A model generated the notes under the pieces. The model made no database searches. It was not told the DNA's origin and saw nothing but the letters and a program-made list of their open reading frames with translations. Position numbers and translations under genes: made by a program. A stretch of 64,000 nt of DNA, taken from the NCBI RefSeq assembly GCF_046736075.1, contig NZ_CP177163.1, positions 3,472,001 through 3,536,000 on the forward strand, read 5' to 3'. The DNA is from Stenotrophomonas sp046736075 (lineage in GTDB: Bacteria; Pseudomonadota; Gammaproteobacteria; Xanthomonadales; Xanthomonadaceae). Of the stretch, positions 17,759 through 25,963 are shown piece by piece (position 1 is the first letter of the stretch; every line of letters starts with the position of its first letter).

Positions 17759-18877
17759 ATGGCAAGGACGCTGGTTGTGGTCGGTGACCACCTCCATCTG
17801 GGCGGCACGGTACTGGCCGGCTCGCCCTTCACGGATATCGACGGACGCGCAGTGGCCCGGGTCAACGACGCGGTGCTGTGCAGCAAGCACGGCCCCGGCG
17901 TGATCGCCAGCGGCGACGCCACCCTCATCATCGACGGCAACCCGGTCGCGCGGCATGGCGACAAGGCCAGCTGCGGCTGCACCCTGCTGGCCGGCCAGCA
18001 GGCCACCGTGAGTGTGGAGGCCGGCGGCGGTGGGGGTGGGGGTGGCGGTGGCTCCAGCAACACGGCCGCCGTGCTCGCCGCTGCAGTCTCCATCGCGGCA
18101 GCGGTGCTGAAGGCGACCAGGCCCGCCGATGCGCCACCGGCCCCGCCCGAGGACGCCCCGCAATGCTGGGTGAGCGACCACGAGGCGAAGATCGCGGTGA
18201 ACGCCGACGGCCGTTACTCTGAAACGCTGGACCCGGCGGGCACCCGCTACGACTGGACGTTCCCGGTGACCTACAGCATCGCGGTGCCGCTCAAGTCAGG
18301 CGGCGATATCGTGGTCTCGATCAAGGTCCGCGTGCAGCCGCTGGCCGGCGTCACCGCCGGCGACGTCACCACCGCCAAGCTGCGCATGATGGAAGGCGTG
18401 GATACCTACTGGAACGGCAAGTTCACCCTGGCCGTCAACGACCCGCAGTGCGGAACGCGTTCGTTCCCGATCCGCTATGCGATCCAGTGGGTCGACGGTG
18501 GCCAGGACTACACGCTGCAGCTGCACAAGGAATACGACCGCGAAATGGTCGATCCGCCGCTGGTGTATGTCGCCACCACCACCGACCCGTGGACCTACGC
18601 ACACGAGTTCGCCCACACCCTGGGCCTGCCCGACGAGTATTCCGAGAACGAGGACGACGCCTCGGACACGGTGCGTTACATCCGTCCCGACGGCACCGTC
18701 GATCCGGTGGGGGTGGAAGCGATGGCCTACCGCGACAGCACCGACCCGCAGGCCACCATCATGTCCACGTACCATAGCGCCGGTACCCACCCCAGGCATG
18801 CCTGGAACATCGGTCGCGAGGTGCAGGAACGGCTCCGTCGCGAACTCGGCCGGGAGCTGACATGCACCGTTTCCTGA
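17759..18877 (+). CDS. PAAR-domain protein with C-terminal metzincin-like peptidase: candidate T6SS effector
   Basis: A 372-residue protein in three parts. Residues 1-88 form a PAAR domain (VVVGDHLHLGGTV; DGNPVARHGDKASCGC), the sharp tip that caps a type VI secretion spike. Residues 89-135 are a poly-Gly linker plus an Ala-rich, possibly hydrophobic helix (about 102-118). Residues 136-372 hold a zinc-peptidase signature, HEFAHTLGLPD at 282-292 (HExxHxxGxxD), and an IMS at about 334-336 that could be the Met-turn of metzincins. The combination suggests a protease toxin delivered by T6SS. The next gene overlaps by 16 bases and encodes a secreted protein, a plausible immunity factor. No VgrG or other T6SS gene is in the window. 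Toxicity is inference. Confidence 0.8.
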   Translation: MARTLVVVGDHLHLGGTVLAGSPFTDIDGRAVARVNDAVLCSKHGPGVIASGDATLIIDGNPVARHGDKASCGCTLLAGQQATVSVEAGGGGGGGGGGSSNTAAVLAAAVSIAAAVLKATRPADAPPAPPEDAPQCWVSDHEAKIAVNADGRYSETLDPAGTRYDWTFPVTYSIAVPLKSGGDIVVSIKVRVQPLAGVTAGDVTTAKLRMMEGVDTYWNGKFTLAVNDPQCGTRSFPIRYAIQWVDGGQDYTLQLHKEYDREMVDPPLVYVATTTDPWTYAHEFAHTLGLPDEYSENEDDASDTVRYIRPDGTVDPVGVEAMAYRDSTDPQATIMSTYHSAGTHPRHAWNIGREVQERLRRELGRELTCTVS

Positions 18878-19365
18878 TTCCCCTGATCGCCCTGTTTGCC
18901 GCTTCGCCCTTGTCTGCACAGAACCCAGAGCCTGCCCCCATGATCGAACTCCACGCCCGCTGCATCGACGACGCCCACTGCCGCTTCACCGGCGACGATG
19001 TCCGGGTGGAACTGGAACTGCGCAATGGCGGCCGCAGCGCGGTGACGCTGCCGGTTGCCTTCCTGCGCAAGCGGGGCCCGGCGGTACGTCTGGTGGACCG
19101 CCATTCGGGCAAGGAAAAGCAGCTGCGCCGCAACCCGGTGGACGGCTTGATGCTGAAGGACCTGGAGACCCTGGCGCCGGGCCAGTCGGTGCGCTTCAGC
19201 TGGCCGATCACGCCGAAGGAAATCAACGATTTCGCGCTGCGCCCGGTCGATCTGGATGCGGTCTTCAGCTTGAACATCACCCCGGAGCGCAAGGGTGCCG
19301 ATGCCACCATCGTGCGCGCGAAGGTGCACATCGTGGACGGCCGCGCCGGGCTCGACGCGCGCTGA
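18862..19365 (+). CDS. Secreted protein overlapping the PAAR-peptidase gene; candidate immunity protein
   Basis: A 167-residue protein starting at ATG 18862, with CGGGAG just upstream inside the previous gene, whose stop lies 16 bases into this one. Residues 1-20 form a signal peptide ending SPLSAQ, so it acts in the periplasm. The mature part is a beta-rich fold (VRVELELRNGG, LAPGQSVRFSWPI) resembling an immunoglobulin-like or DUF-type domain, with two Cys near its start. Secretion to the periplasm and the overlap fit an immunity protein against a periplasmic protease. The family was not recognised. Confidence 0.7.
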   Translation: MHRFLIPLIALFAASPLSAQNPEPAPMIELHARCIDDAHCRFTGDDVRVELELRNGGRSAVTLPVAFLRKRGPAVRLVDRHSGKEKQLRRNPVDGLMLKDLETLAPGQSVRFSWPITPKEINDFALRPVDLDAVFSLNITPERKGADATIVRAKVHIVDGRAGLDAR

Positions 19366-19386
19366 GCCGGCGCAGGGCGCGGGCCG

Positions 19387-19971
19387 TCAGGTCCCGCCCA
19401 GCGTGAAGTACTCCAGCAGGAAATAGGCCGCCTGGTAGGCCAGCGCGGCCGCGGCCAGCAGCAGATGGGCGCGCCGCGATCGCAGCGCCACGCCCAGCCC
19501 GGCGATCAGCAGCATCGCCGCGGTGTGCAGCAGGTAGGCATCGCCCAGCGCCTGCCAGCGGCTGTGCCCCTTGATCGCCGTATCGCCCAGATCCAGCACG
19601 GTAATCAGCGCCAGCACCCCGAAGAATCCGCCACGGCGCTGCAGCAGGTAGTTCTCCAGGCTGCCGAACTCGCGCACGTCGTCGGGGAACAGCAGCACGC
19701 ACAGCATGTACCAGGCCGCGCAGTAGCCGATCACGAACACATAGGTGCCGAAGGTCCAGTGCCGCACCTCGATCAGGCGGAATTCCCACCACCAGAACGT
19801 CACCACCGACACCAGCGCCCACACGACCCAGCACAGGTGGATCCACGACCCGCCACGGTGCTGCGGGTGCTCGATGATCGAGGCCAGGCCGCGCAGCAGC
19901 GTGGTGATGCTCAGGCCGAGGATGATGCTGAGCACCACGCGGATGTGCAGGAAGACCGGATCGGTGTCCAT
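19387..19971 (-). CDS. Integral membrane protein, unknown family
   Basis: A 194-residue protein with about five to six hydrophobic helices (near residues 8-27, 42-62, 74-95, 113-128, 145-162, 168-188) and a Trp-rich second segment (WVVWALVSVVTFWWWEF). No transporter or enzyme motif is visible. It is convergent with the secreted candidate immunity gene, 21 bases between their ends, and seems monocistronic. Confidence 0.65.
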   Translation of the reverse strand: MDTDPVFLHIRVVLSIILGLSITTLLRGLASIIEHPQHRGGSWIHLCWVVWALVSVVTFWWWEFRLIEVRHWTFGTYVFVIGYCAAWYMLCVLLFPDDVREFGSLENYLLQRRGGFFGVLALITVLDLGDTAIKGHSRWQALGDAYLLHTAAMLLIAGLGVALRSRRAHLLLAAAALAYQAAYFLLEYFTLGGT

Positions 19972-20036
19972 CGACGTGCCCCTGGCGGGAATGGGCCGAT
20001 GCTGCCCGCCTGCCGGTCAGGGGCGCGTGACCACCG

Positions 20037-20942
20037 TCAGCGCTTCCGGCGGATCAGCGTGGCCGAGGCCCCCAGCACCGCGCGGGTCAGCAGGGCCATC
20101 GTCTGCACATCGCCTTTCCAGTGCTGCCAGTACAGCGGCACGTCTTCCCACGCGCGTTGTTTCATCAGCACCAGCCGACCCGCTTCCAGGTGGCGCTTGA
20201 CCAGCGGCAGCGGGTTCATCGTCCAGCCCAGCCCGCCGAGGTTGGCCTGCACGAACGCACGGGTCGAGGGAATCCACCAGGTCGGTGCCGTCAGCGGCAG
20301 GTCCTCGCCGGCCAGGCGCCGGGCGAAGCGCGCCTGCAGGTCGTCCTTGCGGTTGAACACCAGCACCGGGGCCTGCGCCAGCGACTGCGCGTTGACCCCC
20401 TTGGCGAAGTGCTGCGCATGGAAGGCCGGGGTGCAGGTGGCCGCGTAGCGGATGCTGCCCAGCGCGTGGATCTGGCAGCCCTGCACCGGTTCGTCCAGCG
20501 TGGTCACCGCGCCCAGCACCGCACCCTGGCGGAGCAGGGCAACGGTGTGGTCCTGGTCTTCCAGGCGCAGGTCCAGGGTGGTGCCGGTCTGCGCGGCGAA
20601 GCTGCGCGCGGCCTCGGGGAACCAGGTTTCCAGGCTGTCGTGGTTGACCGCCACCGGGATGCTGGCGTGCGGCAGGTCCTCGTCGGCGATGCCCATGCGG
20701 TGCAGGGCGTCGTGCTCGAGCAGCGCGGTCTGCTCGGCCAACTGCACCAGCACCTGGCCTTCCGGGGTGGCCACCGCCGGGGAGGAGCGCTTGACCAGCA
20801 GCCTGCCGACCCGGTCCTCCAGCGCCTTGATCCGCTGGGAGACCGCCGAGGCGGTGACATTGAGCGACTGCGCGGCACGCTCGAAACTGCCTTCGCGGAC
20901 GACGGCGGCAAGCGCGCGGAGCTGGGCATGGTCGATCCGCAT
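20037..20942 (-). CDS. argP: LysR-family regulator ArgP
   Basis: A 301-residue LysR-type regulator with an N-terminal helix-turn-helix (AAQSLNVTASAVSQRIKALED) and an effector domain that matches ArgP/IciA (VAVNHDSLETWFPEA; LVFNRKDDLQ; PSTRAFVQANLGGLGWTMNPL). ArgP responds to arginine and lysine and in known bacteria activates the adjacent exporter gene. Here the divergent exporter gene begins 132 bases away, so that arrangement is conserved. Confidence 0.93.
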   Translation of the reverse strand: MRIDHAQLRALAAVVREGSFERAAQSLNVTASAVSQRIKALEDRVGRLLVKRSSPAVATPEGQVLVQLAEQTALLEHDALHRMGIADEDLPHASIPVAVNHDSLETWFPEAARSFAAQTGTTLDLRLEDQDHTVALLRQGAVLGAVTTLDEPVQGCQIHALGSIRYAATCTPAFHAQHFAKGVNAQSLAQAPVLVFNRKDDLQARFARRLAGEDLPLTAPTWWIPSTRAFVQANLGGLGWTMNPLPLVKRHLEAGRLVLMKQRAWEDVPLYWQHWKGDVQTMALLTRAVLGASATLIRRKR

Positions 20943-21073
20943 GGTCTTAAGCCTGGCTAAAGGTGGTTAAGTAAGTTTAGCTCTACTTTTCCATGTTGCG
21001 GCGCGACAATACGCGCCATCCGGTGCTGTACGCCTTGGCGAGGCACCGCCCCCCGCAACACAGGTGGTCTCCC
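20943..21073. promoter_or_regulatory. argP/argO divergent promoter region
   Basis: This 131-base gap between the two start codons is AT-rich at its argP end (TTAAGCC...GGTTAAGTAAGTTTAG, around 20946-20980), where promoters and the ArgP binding site would be expected. No consensus can be fixed with confidence. Confidence 0.5.
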
Positions 21074-21712
21074 ATGTTCTCCATCATTTCCGGCAGCGCC
21101 GGGCTCGCCGCATGGTTCAGCGGCGCCGCCACCGGCATTGGTCTGTTCGCCGTCGTCGGCGCGCAGAGCGCCTTCATCCTGCGCCAGGGCATCCTGCGCA
21201 AGCACATCGTGCCGGTCGTGGCGACCTGCGCGGCGATCGACGCCGCCTTCATTTTCGCCAGCGTCGCCGGCCTGCGCACCCTGACCCAGGCGCTGCCGTG
21301 GCTGACCACCGCCGTGCTGTGGGGCGGCGTGGCGTTCCTGGCCTGGTATGCGTGGCAGTCGGCGCGCCGCGCGCTGGCCGGCGGTGGCGGCGGCATGGAC
21401 ATGGATGACGGCGGTGACACCTCGCGCCGCGCCGTGCTGATGTCGGCGGTCGGCTTCTCGCTGATCAACCCGCACTTCTGGCTGGACATGATGGTGATCG
21501 GTTCGATCGCCGAGAACTTCGGTAGTTCGCGCATGGCCTTCGCCGCCGGCGTGGTCACCGCCAGCTGCCTGTGGCTGACCGCACAGGGGCTCGGCGCGCG
21601 CCTGCTCGCGCCGTTGTTCACCAAGCCGAAGACCTGGCGCATCCTCGACGGCACCATCGCGGTGATCCTGTCGATCCTGGCGCTGACCCTCGCGTTCCGC
21701 GGTATGCATTGA
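21074..21712 (+). CDS. argO: LysE/ArgO-family amino acid exporter
   Basis: A 212-residue membrane protein with about six hydrophobic segments and the LysE-family opening (GLFAVVGAQSAFILRQGI) plus the conserved SLINPHFWLD. The family exports lysine and/or arginine to prevent toxic build-up. AGGTGG 6 bases upstream of ATG 21074 sets the start, giving a normal length for the family. The divergent argP gene makes it the likely regulatory target. Whether arginine or lysine is the main substrate here is not decided by sequence. Confidence 0.9.
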   Translation: MFSIISGSAGLAAWFSGAATGIGLFAVVGAQSAFILRQGILRKHIVPVVATCAAIDAAFIFASVAGLRTLTQALPWLTTAVLWGGVAFLAWYAWQSARRALAGGGGGMDMDDGGDTSRRAVLMSAVGFSLINPHFWLDMMVIGSIAENFGSSRMAFAAGVVTASCLWLTAQGLGARLLAPLFTKPKTWRILDGTIAVILSILALTLAFRGMH

Positions 21713-21740
21713 TACCTCTCTCCATCGATGCATACCTTAA

Positions 21741-21770
21741 ATGGCACCGTTCGCGGTGCCATTTTTCTTT
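21741..21770 (+). terminator. Rho-independent terminator after argO
   Basis: ATGGCACCG (21741-21749), loop TTCG, CGGTGCCAT (21754-21762), then TTTTCTTT: a 9-bp perfect stem with a stable tetraloop and a U-run, 28 bases after the exporter stop. Confidence 0.9.
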
Positions 21771-21854
21771 GTGCGTTCCGCACTGGTTCCCGACCCCACC
21801 TTCCGCCTAGAATCGGGCACTTGGACATGAAGTCCGGTAGCCCGGGGGGGATGG

Positions 21855-23834
21855 ATGAGCAGGATCAGGTGGGCCGCCATGCTGGCGGTGGTGTGTGCGG
21901 CGCTGTCGGCGCAGGCCGGGGCGGTGGAGCTGGACCGCTATCTGCGGCAGCAGAGTTTCGAGGACATCCAGATATCGCCGGGAGGCGACTACATCGCCGC
22001 AACGATACCGCTGGAAGATGCCACCGCGGTGGCGATCCTGCGCCTGCCCGGCATGGAGATGGTGGGCAATTTCAGGCCGCCCAGGAACAACCATGCCCAT
22101 ACCGTCAACTGGGTCAGCAACGAGCGGATCGTGGTCGGCCTGGCCCAGAAACTCGGCGCGCGCGATGCGCCGCAGCCTACCGGCGAGCTGTTCGGCATCA
22201 ATGCCGATGGCAAGCGCGCCGAGCTGCTGGTCGGTTACCGGGTGCAGGAAGGCCAGGGCACCTACATCAAGGTCAAGAAGGCGGGCGATGTGGCCGCCTA
22301 CATGGCCGACGACCTGCCCGACGACGACCGGTATGCACTGATCGAGGTGTGGCCCTTCAGCGACGAGCCCTATCCGCAGGTCGAGCGCATGGACGTGCTC
22401 AGCGGCCGGCGCACGATGGTGGTCCGCTCGCCGGTGCAGCGCGGCAGCTTCACCACCGACAACCAGGGTGAGGTCCGCTTCGCGCTGGGCGCTGCGAACG
22501 ACCGCGTCAACAAGCTGTATTACCGCGCCCCTGGCGGCGAGTGGTCGCTGATCAACAGCCAGAACGTGAGCGGCCGCACCGAGGTGCCGCTGGGCTTCTC
22601 GGCCGATGGCCGTCTGGCCTACCTGCAGGTTGAACAGGCCAGCGGGCCGGATGCGATCGTCAGCTGGGATCCGGAGACCAATGAGCGCCGGACCCTGTTG
22701 CGCGATGCGGTGGTGGACCCGCACAGGATCATCCGCCAGCCCGGCACCCGCATCCCGGTGGGCGCGCTGTACCTCGGCGATACGCCCCGCGCCGCGTTCT
22801 TCGACGACACCTCGGCCACGGCGCGGCAGTACCGCAGCCTGGAGGCCGCGCTGGGTGGGTCGGTCTACATCACCTCCAGCACCCGCGATGGCGGCAAGCT
22901 GCTGCTGGAAACCTGGTCCGGGCGCAATCCCGGCGACTTCTTCCTGTTCGATACCGCCCGCAAGAACGCCGCGCACCTGGCCAGTCGCAGCCACTGGATC
23001 GACGCGACCAAGAGCGCGGAGGTACGGCCGGTCGCCTTCAAGGCCCGCGACGGCCTGCCGCTGCATGGGTTCCTCACGCTGCCGCACGGCAGCGACGGGC
23101 GCAACCTGCCGATGGTGGTGGTGCCGCACGGCGGGCCCATCGGCGTGTTCGACCCCGGCGACTACGACACCGAGTCGCAGCTGCTGGCCGCCGCCGGCTA
23201 CGCGGTCATGCAGATCAACTTCCGCGGCTCGTCCAACTATGGGCGCGCACATACCGAGGCCGGCCGTCTGCAGTGGGGCATGGCCATGCAGGACGACGTC
23301 ACCGATGCCACGCGCTGGGCGATCGCGCAGGGCGTGGCCGACAAGGACCGCATCTGCATCTACGGCGCCAGCTATGGCGCCTACGCGGCCATGATGGGGC
23401 CGGTGCGCGAGCCCGGTCTGTATCGGTGCGCGGCAGGCTATGTGGGCGTCTACGACCTGCCGATGATGTACGCGCGCGGCGACGTGCAGAAGACCGAGTT
23501 CGGCCTGAACTACCTGCGCGAGTGGATGGGCCGCCCGAAGGACCTGGCCGACCGCTCGCCGGTCAACCTGGCCGACAGCATCAAGGTGCCGGTGTTCCTG
23601 GCCGCTGGCGGCAAGGACGAGCGCGCGCCGATCGAGCACACCAAGCGCATGGAAGCCGCCCTGAAGAAGGCCGGCGTACCGGTGGAATCGCTGTACTACC
23701 CGACCGAAGGGCATGGGTTCTACACCCAGGAGCACCGCACCGAGTACTACACCCGGTTGCTGGCGTTCCTGTCGCGCAGCCTCGGCGGTGCCACGGCCAC
23801 CACCACACCGGCCGGCAAGGGCAAGGCGCCCTGA
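21855..23834 (+). CDS. S9-family prolyl oligopeptidase-like serine peptidase, copy 1
   Basis: A 659-residue exported peptidase: signal peptide about 1-23, an N-terminal beta-propeller-like region (about 25-400), and an alpha/beta-hydrolase domain with the nucleophile motif GASYGAYAA, the acid in GGKDERAP, and the His in TEGHGFYT. S9 enzymes cut short peptides, often after proline or small residues. It is followed by a paralogue with the same domain order, start-to-end similarity and nearly the same length, so the pair arose by tandem duplication. The C-terminus has a Thr/Lys-rich tail. Confidence 0.9.
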   Translation: MSRIRWAAMLAVVCAALSAQAGAVELDRYLRQQSFEDIQISPGGDYIAATIPLEDATAVAILRLPGMEMVGNFRPPRNNHAHTVNWVSNERIVVGLAQKLGARDAPQPTGELFGINADGKRAELLVGYRVQEGQGTYIKVKKAGDVAAYMADDLPDDDRYALIEVWPFSDEPYPQVERMDVLSGRRTMVVRSPVQRGSFTTDNQGEVRFALGAANDRVNKLYYRAPGGEWSLINSQNVSGRTEVPLGFSADGRLAYLQVEQASGPDAIVSWDPETNERRTLLRDAVVDPHRIIRQPGTRIPVGALYLGDTPRAAFFDDTSATARQYRSLEAALGGSVYITSSTRDGGKLLLETWSGRNPGDFFLFDTARKNAAHLASRSHWIDATKSAEVRPVAFKARDGLPLHGFLTLPHGSDGRNLPMVVVPHGGPIGVFDPGDYDTESQLLAAAGYAVMQINFRGSSNYGRAHTEAGRLQWGMAMQDDVTDATRWAIAQGVADKDRICIYGASYGAYAAMMGPVREPGLYRCAAGYVGVYDLPMMYARGDVQKTEFGLNYLREWMGRPKDLADRSPVNLADSIKVPVFLAAGGKDERAPIEHTKRMEAALKKAGVPVESLYYPTEGHGFYTQEHRTEYYTRLLAFLSRSLGGATATTTPAGKGKAP

Positions 23835-23943
23835 CCACCACACCTGCGGCGGCGGCATCGCCCGCTGCCGCGCCACACCGGGGCCACCGTGCTCCGGAAC
23901 ATCGTTACCTGCCGGACACGCCGTCCGGCAGCAAGGGGGAAGA

Positions 23944-25917
23944 ATGCGTACGTTGACCCTGACGGCACTGGCCGTCTGCATGACCCTGGCCGGGCAGGCC
24001 ACCGCGGTGGATCTGGATCACTACCTGCGCCGCGACAAATTCACCAGCATCAAGATTTCGCCGTCGGGCGACTACTTCGCGGCCGCGGTGCCGATGGAAG
24101 ACCGCACCGCGCTGGCGATCATGCACCGCGTGGAAGGTCGCCTGACCGGTTCGTTCGTGCCGCCGCGCGACAACCATGCGTCCGACTTCCACTGGGCCAG
24201 CGACGACCGCGTGGTGATCGGCCTGGCCGAAAAGTTCGGCTCGCACGATGCGCCGCGCCCTACCGGTGAGCTGTTCGCCATGAACGCCAACGGCGGCCGG
24301 GGCGAGCTGCTGATCGGCTATCGCGTGGCCGCACGGCAGGGATCGCGCATCCAGCCGAAGAAGGGCGACGCGGTAGCCGCGTTCCTGGCCGACGATCTGC
24401 CCAACGATCCGCGCGGCGTGCTGGTCACCACGTGGCCGTTCTCCGCCGACCCCTTCACCCGCGCCGAGCGCCTGGACGTGGTCACCGGCCATCGCCAGGT
24501 GGCCGCGCGCGCCCCGGTGCAGCGCGCGCGCTTTGCGACCGACCCGCAGGGCGAGGTGCGTTTTGCCTATGGGGCCGGCGGCGACAACGTCAACAAGCTG
24601 TACTACCGCGCCGCGGGCGGCAGCGACTGGACGCTGCTCAACGACGAGAACGACACAGGGCGCATTGAACGGCCGGTCGGGTTCTCCACCGATGGCGCGC
24701 TGGCGTACCTGATCGTGGAGCAGCCGCGCGGGCCAGCGACGTTCGTCTCGTGGAACCCGGCCAGCGGCGAACGCCTGCCCGTGCTCTCCGATCCCGTCGT
24801 GGACCCGGCACGGGTGATCTACCGGCAGGGCACCTCGATTCCGGTCGGTGCGCTGTTCATGGGCGATACCCCGCGGACGCGCTTCTTCGACGAGAAATCC
24901 GCCGACGCACGCATGCACCGCAGCCTCGAAGCGGCCTTCGGCGGCGAGGCGGTGTATGTCACCTCGTCCACCCGCGACGGCAAGCGCCTGCTGCTGGAAG
25001 TCTGGTCCGGCCGCAATCCGGGCGACTTCTTCCTGTTCGACACCGTCGCCAAGAATGCCGAACACCTGCTGAGCCGCAGCGACTGGATCGACCCGGAAGC
25101 GGCCGCGGTGGTGCGCCCGATCGCGCTGAAGGCGCGCGACGGTCTGCCGCTGCACGGCTACGTGACCGTGCCCAAGGGCAGCGAAGGCAAGCGCCTGCCG
25201 ATGGTGGTGGTGCCGCATGGCGGTCCGTTCGATGTCTATGACGATGGCCGCTACGACAGCGAAAACCAGCTGCTGGCCGCCGCCGGTTACGCGGTGCTGC
25301 AGGTCAACTTCCGGGGCTCGGGCAACTACGGCCGTGCCCACGAGCAGGCCGGCGCGCGCCAGTGGGGCGGCACGATGCAGGACGACGTGACCGACGCCAC
25401 CCGCTGGGCAGTGGAGCAGGGCATCGCCGACGGGTCGAAGATCTGCATCTACGGCGCCAGCTACGGCGGTTACGCAGCACTGATGGGCGTGGCCAAGGAA
25501 CCCACGCTGTACCGTTGCGCGGCCGGCTACGTGGGCGTGTACGACCTGCCGATGATGCATACCACCGGCGACATCCAGGGGCGGCGCTCGGGCGAGACCT
25601 ACCTGAAGGAGTGGATCGGCGAACGTGGCGACCTGGCAGCGGTGTCGCCGGTCAACCTGGCCGACCGCATCAAGGTGCCGGTGTTCCTGGCGGCCGGCGG
25701 CCAGGACGAACGCGCCCCGATCCAGCACACCAAGCGCATGGAAGCGGCGTTGCAGAAGGCCGGGGTTCCGGTGGAGTCGTTGTACTACCCCACCGAAGGC
25801 CACGGCTTCTACACCGACGACCACCGCCGCGAGTACTACACCAAGCTGCTTGCCTTCCTGTCGCGCAGCCTGGGCGGCCAAACCGCCACGGCACCGACGG
25901 CAGCCGCGCAACCCTGA
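23944..25917 (+). CDS. S9-family prolyl oligopeptidase-like serine peptidase, copy 2
   Basis: A 657-residue paralogue of the preceding gene. The ATG at 23944 is supported by AAGGGGGAAGA just upstream and by the signal peptide that follows (about 1-21). Catalytic motifs are GASYGGYAA, GGQDERAP and TEGHGFYT; the Ala-to-Gly difference in the nucleophile elbow (GAYAA vs GGYAA) separates it from copy 1. The 109-base gap has no terminator, so the two genes may share a transcript. Together they suggest growth on peptides, consistent with the peptide transporters downstream. Confidence 0.9.
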   Translation: MRTLTLTALAVCMTLAGQATAVDLDHYLRRDKFTSIKISPSGDYFAAAVPMEDRTALAIMHRVEGRLTGSFVPPRDNHASDFHWASDDRVVIGLAEKFGSHDAPRPTGELFAMNANGGRGELLIGYRVAARQGSRIQPKKGDAVAAFLADDLPNDPRGVLVTTWPFSADPFTRAERLDVVTGHRQVAARAPVQRARFATDPQGEVRFAYGAGGDNVNKLYYRAAGGSDWTLLNDENDTGRIERPVGFSTDGALAYLIVEQPRGPATFVSWNPASGERLPVLSDPVVDPARVIYRQGTSIPVGALFMGDTPRTRFFDEKSADARMHRSLEAAFGGEAVYVTSSTRDGKRLLLEVWSGRNPGDFFLFDTVAKNAEHLLSRSDWIDPEAAAVVRPIALKARDGLPLHGYVTVPKGSEGKRLPMVVVPHGGPFDVYDDGRYDSENQLLAAAGYAVLQVNFRGSGNYGRAHEQAGARQWGGTMQDDVTDATRWAVEQGIADGSKICIYGASYGGYAALMGVAKEPTLYRCAAGYVGVYDLPMMHTTGDIQGRRSGETYLKEWIGERGDLAAVSPVNLADRIKVPVFLAAGGQDERAPIQHTKRMEAALQKAGVPVESLYYPTEGHGFYTDDHRREYYTKLLAFLSRSLGGQTATAPTAAAQP

Positions 25918-25928
25918 GCCGGCACGGC

Positions 25929-25956
25929 GGACGATGGCGCCTACGCGCCATCGTCC
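25929..25956. terminator. Bidirectional hairpin between convergent genes
   Basis: GGACGATGGCGC (25929-25940) pairs perfectly with GCGCCATCGTCC (25945-25956), loop CTAC. It lies between the ends of the peptidase gene and the autotransporter gene, so it can end both transcripts; no long T-run on either side. Confidence 0.65.
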
Positions 25957-25963
25957 GGCGGGA

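Noticed and set aside
17759..19365. A simple PAAR tip protein without an effector domain
   Set aside because: The 237 residues after the linker contain the HExxHxxGxxD motif and so form a real C-terminal domain.
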